This document shows, in pieces, positions 61,601 to 64,000 of a DNA stretch of 64,000 bases. A program made the translations under genes and the position numbers. Each line of letters starts with the position of its first letter. Within the stretch, counting starts at the first letter, position 1. The stretch spans positions 434,001-498,000 of the forward strand of contig NZ_WWGH01000001.1 of NCBI RefSeq assembly GCF_009865135.1, given 5' to 3'. Under the pieces are notes generated by a model. It was given only the letters and a program-made list of their open reading frames with translations, had not been told where the DNA came from and did no database searches. This stretch comes from Streptomyces sp. SID8374. GTDB taxonomy: Bacteria > Actinomycetota > Actinomycetes > Streptomycetales > Streptomycetaceae.

Positions 61601-62991
61601 AGATCGGGGAGATCGTGTTCGCGGCGGCCGGCGGGATCTCCACCCGGCCCGAGCAGGTCCAGATCAGCTCGCCGGACGGTACGGCGGTGGCGGCGGTGGA
61701 CGAGAACGGCATGGCCCGCTTCTCGCCCATCACCACCGACCGGATGGACATCACCATCTCGCGTCAGGCGCCGCTCACGGTGCACAACCCGTTCGCCGGT
61801 GGGCAGTTGCAGCTGCCGGTCGGGCTGAGCGAGGTCTACATCCCGGCGCTGGAGCAGTTCCGCTCGCCGCAGCCCGACCCGGAGAAGGAGTTCAGCCTGC
61901 CCTGCGGCCAGGGTCCGGTCCTCTCCATCGGCGGCACGCTGATGGAGACCAAGGCCGAGGGCCGGATCCGGGATCTGACGCAGCGCCGGCCCATCGCGGT
62001 CTCGCTCTGCTCCGAGCGGTCCGAGGTGGAGCTGAGCGCCTCGACCCACACCGTCGAGGCCGGTGACGCCGGTCCGCTCGCCATCACCGATGTCACGCTC
62101 TCCACGGGCGAGACGAAGGCCCCGGCGGCCACCGCCCGTACGGTCGACGTCAAGGACAGCGACGGCGACCGCCGCACGCTGGCGGTCGGCGCCGGTGAGG
62201 CCTCGTACCTCCAGCTCCACGAGAACCACAACAAGGGCTGGAAGGCCACGCTGAACGGCAAGGAGCTGACGCCGCTGCGGATCGACGGCTGGCAGCAGGC
62301 GTGGCTGGTCCCCGAGGGCGAGGGCGGCACGGTCACCCTGGAGTACGAGCCCGCGCTGATCTACCGGGCCGGGCTGATCGGGGCCGGGGTGCTGTTCCTG
62401 GTCCTGGTGGGACTCGCCTTCGTACGCCGCCGGGGCTCCGGCCCGGCGGAGGGCGCGCACGAGGGTCCGTACGCGGGTGACGAGCGGGCCGTGCCGCCGG
62501 CTCCGGGGCTGATCCTGGGCACCGTGGCGCTGACCCTGGTCGGCATCGTGATCGCGGGGCCGGTCGCCCTGGTGGTGCCCGTGCTCGCCGTACTCGCCCA
62601 CTTCCGGTCCTCGTTGCTGGCGCCGGTCGCCTTCGCGGCGATGGCCGGGGCCGGGGTCGTCGCGGCCGTCGGCACCGGGGAGTACACCGCCACGGACCAG
62701 GGCGCCTTCGGGGCGACGGCCCAACTCCTGGCGCTGATCGCCCTGTTCGCCGCACTGGTCACGGTCGGGTCCGCCCCGGTCCGGGGCAGGCGACGGGCCG
62801 GCCGGGGTACGGAACCCGCTCCCGCGAGGGCCGGTGAGGACGACACGGACGCGACGATCCCGCAGCAGCAGGCGGTGCGGCCGTCCGGCCGGACCCTCTC
62901 CGCCGACGCCAAGAGGCCGCACACCGAGCCGCCCGCACGCGGTCCGGGCGGCCCGACGGCTCCGCCCGGCAGCGGAGGACCCACCGGATGA
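58630..62991 (+). CDS. AftD-like alpha-(1->3)-arabinofuranosyltransferase (DUF3367)
   Basis: The 1453-residue membrane protein is a GT-C type glycosyltransferase. The N-terminal 420 residues hold about ten hydrophobic helices starting with LLGFWATVFVAFLAVSPGR, then a long extracytoplasmic part with discoidin-like (F5/8 C) domains such as NAFDGNPDTAWAEGSAASPE and NLTDGDLTTAWIAG, and a C-terminal membrane block (LIGAGVLFLVLVGLAFV, LTLVGIVIAGPVALVVPVLA). The family, DUF3367/AftD, adds arabinofuranose to arabinan in mycobacteria. In Streptomyces, without a mycolyl-arabinogalactan, the substrate is unclear. It starts as ATGA overlap with the methyltransferase and ends overlapping the condensation gene as ATGA. 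Confidence 0.9.
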   Translation: MTSAVHHPPHQVPDGGDPPPGRPADDPAPRSRRWLLGFWATVFVAFLAVSPGRMTFDTKLGVVVDPGRFLGDLGELWHSRSGFGGIADQYIGYLVPMLPYYGLADLLKVPTWLAERLWLSLIVAAAFWGALRLAERLRVGSPATRLLGAVVYALWPTYTIVIGSTSAAALPGALLPWVLLPLTDPRLAPRIAAARSALLIPLMGGVNAASTLASLLPVGLYLLSRPAGPRKRALLLWWIPGVILATAWWIVPLLLLGTFGENFMPYVESSFTTTTTMSATEVLRGAGNWVGYLNFGEAWLPAGWTVATATVTILGSALAAALGLAGLARRDLPERRWLVLTVLSVALITLAGYGGALGGLFHGTVQEWLDTWLVPFRNIYKFQTGLALALALGLAHLTAVASLRAEREERVPARARRLAPVIAAVLVLPGLAWPYVNGSILQPGSFKEIPNHWAKAAGWLKDNSANDRALVVPATAHGIYTWGSPIDQPLDVLADTPYAQRDYVPFGTPGNRRAMDAVEQALTSGGRVPGLSEYLNRAGLHYVVVRNDLDPDQLGYVPTTTVKRTLEASGYKRVTGFGPVMTGGRIANDTPIQVEGLYPRQSAVEIYEPPAGTERPGRASIAPVSSTAVVSGGPESLLPLSASGALDGRPTVLAGDAHPGVGKPSLYVAGDGLRRADTRFGLVNTNTSHTYTADERNAPESEQDPGAEPRQILPTSGKEHQTTAVLRGAKSVSASSIGNWLFHLPQYDPANAFDGNPDTAWAEGSAASPEGEWVRIDFSGTQELPGSLQLTPLPGNGVRAAATEVRVETDRGSKDSPIRPDGSPQEVAAPAGPASWLKVTILKSQQGRPGLTGAGFTDIAIPGVQVTRMLELPSDAPREGADSTVYSLKRGSDPGGLSAVAAETGLHRQFTAGQAGRYTVAASAVPVPGEALDKLLFDLTGERDKILVSADSTARLGTNLSARNLTDGDLTTAWIAGDRPVLHLSWPKKTEIGEIVFAAAGGISTRPEQVQISSPDGTAVAAVDENGMARFSPITTDRMDITISRQAPLTVHNPFAGGQLQLPVGLSEVYIPALEQFRSPQPDPEKEFSLPCGQGPVLSIGGTLMETKAEGRIRDLTQRRPIAVSLCSERSEVELSASTHTVEAGDAGPLAITDVTLSTGETKAPAATARTVDVKDSDGDRRTLAVGAGEASYLQLHENHNKGWKATLNGKELTPLRIDGWQQAWLVPEGEGGTVTLEYEPALIYRAGLIGAGVLFLVLVGLAFVRRRGSGPAEGAHEGPYAGDERAVPPAPGLILGTVALTLVGIVIAGPVALVVPVLAVLAHFRSSLLAPVAFAAMAGAGVVAAVGTGEYTATDQGAFGATAQLLALIALFAALVTVGSAPVRGRRRAGRGTEPAPARAGEDDTDATIPQQQAVRPSGRTLSADAKRPHTEPPARGPGGPTAPPGSGGPTG

Positions 62992-64000
62992 CCGCCACGC
63001 ACCCCGCCCGGCCGGAGACGGCCGGGCGGCTGCCCCGGATACCGTTCCCCGTCGTCGACGAGGTGGACCGGCACTGCGCCCAGGACGCCGAGCCGAGCAC
63101 CATCCACATCGAGATCCATCTGCCCGGCCGGGTCGAGGAGGACCGGCTGCGCGCCGCCTTCGCCGCGTCGCTGGCGCGGTATCCGCGGGCGCTGATGCGG
63201 GAGCGGCCGCGCGGTCCGCTCGCACGGCGGTACGAGTGGGAGCTGACGGAGGGCCCGGACCGGGAACCGGTCACCTTCCTGCCGTCCGCACCCGGCGCAC
63301 TCGACCGGGCGCGGACGGCGTCCCTCACCACCGCCCCGCCGCTCACCGTCTCCCCTCCGCTGCGGGTCGGTGTGGTCGAGGAGCCGGACAGGGAGGGGTG
63401 CGTGCTGGTACTCGCCGTGCACCACACCGCACTCGACGGGCCCGCCTGTCTGCGGCTGGTGGCCACCGCCGCCGAGATCTACAGCGGACGGTCCGCTCCC
63501 CAGCCGTCCGCCCCGGCCCGCCCGGCCGACGCACCACCGCCCCCGCACTCCGGTCCGTCCGCCTTCGCTCGGCCGGCCCGGGTGGCGGCGGGCACCCCGG
63601 CCAGGGCACCGGGCAACGGGCAGCTGCTCGCCGAACTCCCGGTGCCCCGGCGGGAGTCCGGCGCCCCCTACACCGTGAACGACCAGCTGATGGTGGCCAC
63701 CGCCCTGACGGTGGCCGACTGGAACCGGCAACAGGGGGCGGCCGAGCGGCCGTTGCGGATCACCATGCCGGTCGACGACCGCACCCGGGGGCCGGAGATG
63801 CCGATCGGCAACGGCACCCGGCTGGTCGAGGTCGGCTTCGACGCGGCGGAGGTGGCGTCCGGCAGGGACATCGCCGCGCTGCTGCGTCTGACCGCCGAGC
63901 GCACCCGGGTCCTGAAGGCGCAGCCGCGCCCCCAACTGGGTCGTTCGGCCTCACTGTTGACGACCCCGCTGCTGCCGGTCGCCGCGCGTGCGGCGTACAC
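62988..64000 (+). CDS. condensation-domain acyltransferase-like protein, 5' part
   Basis: The 337 visible codons show an N-terminal condensation (HxxxDG) domain, as in NRPS C-domains and PapA-type acyltransferases. It starts MTATHPARPETAGRLPRIPF, has the catalytic HHTALDG in LAVHHTALDGPACLRL, and VNDQLMVATALTVADWNRQQ with later RITMPVDDRTRGPEMPIGNG. These proteins move an acyl group onto an alcohol or amine. GGAGGA precedes ATG 62988, which overlaps the AftD stop. The 3' end is outside the window. It would acylate a product of the glycan cluster. Confidence 0.85.
   Translation, partial: MTATHPARPETAGRLPRIPFPVVDEVDRHCAQDAEPSTIHIEIHLPGRVEEDRLRAAFAASLARYPRALMRERPRGPLARRYEWELTEGPDREPVTFLPSAPGALDRARTASLTTAPPLTVSPPLRVGVVEEPDREGCVLVLAVHHTALDGPACLRLVATAAEIYSGRSAPQPSAPARPADAPPPPHSGPSAFARPARVAAGTPARAPGNGQLLAELPVPRRESGAPYTVNDQLMVATALTVADWNRQQGAAERPLRITMPVDDRTRGPEMPIGNGTRLVEVGFDAAEVASGRDIAALLRLTAERTRVLKAQPRPQLGRSASLLTTPLLPVAARAAY

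Noticed and set aside
60775..63225. An 816-codon open frame on the minus strand
   Set aside because: It is antisense to the AftD-like gene, has low-complexity Arg/Gly/Ala composition and no start signal.

Overview
The window is chromosomal DNA from a Streptomyces-type actinomycete. It is very GC-rich, third codon positions are almost always G or C, GTG starts are common, many genes carry GGAGG-type ribosome sites, and the families present (DUF5134, DUF6421, DUF305/LVIVD pair, CGNR regulator, BlaI/M56 pair, DUF3068/AftD cluster) are typical of that group. No rRNA, tRNA, CRISPR array, integrase or transposase was recognised. About 55 protein genes are supported, plus three pseudogenes or remnants. 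Both ends cut a gene: a TmrB-like P-loop protein at the left edge and a condensation-domain protein at the right edge.

1-14 kb: a ROK sugar kinase diverges from a LacI regulator with a perfect 12-bp palindrome between them. Then come an alpha/beta hydrolase divergent from a CGNR zinc-finger regulator, an NHL-repeat remnant, a DUF6986 aldolase-like protein, electron transfer flavoprotein etfBA, a flavin reductase, a thioredoxin, a PlsC-type acyltransferase, and a coupled DUF6421/SDR/threonine-aldolase operon. 14-30 kb: a glycerophosphodiester phosphodiesterase, two GNAT acetyltransferases, DUF5134 and M56 membrane proteins, a PAP2 phosphatase, a secreted LVIVD protein divergent from a DUF305 lipoprotein, an adrenodoxin-reductase-like flavoenzyme, a methyltransferase, a cupin, a BNR-repeat protein, uracil-DNA glycosylase coupled to a GlcNAc-kinase-like ATPase, and a CbiX-like chelatase.

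30-46 kb: a lactonase-like beta-propeller, a FUSC membrane protein preceded by a possible leader ORF with an embedded terminator, a decayed Rhs remnant, an Lrp regulator, a HAD phosphatase, a membrane Ser/Thr kinase, an aldo/keto reductase, a GH18 chitinase and a GH16 glucanase, a stand-alone LigD phosphoesterase domain, a frameshifted HEAT-repeat gene beside a minisatellite-rich spacer, a geranylgeranyl-reductase-family flavoprotein, and a BlaI/M56 pair sharing a perfect operator with a divergent TerD pair.

47-54 kb: an amine (probably ethanolamine) utilisation locus. It contains a gamma-glutamyl-GABA hydrolase-like amidase, an Eat-type permease, a FadR regulator, a GlnA4-like synthetase, an aldehyde dehydrogenase, an SDR and a nearby PucR regulator. 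Two related inverted repeats sit in the two promoter regions of the locus and could be the FadR operators. 55-64 kb: an envelope-glycan locus with DUF2613, DUF3068, a GT4 glycosyltransferase, a methyltransferase, a 1453-residue AftD-like arabinofuranosyltransferase and a condensation-type acyltransferase. The last four are joined by 4-bp start/stop overlaps. Several genes have a TANNNT element 6-8 nt before the start codon, the signature of leaderless transcripts.
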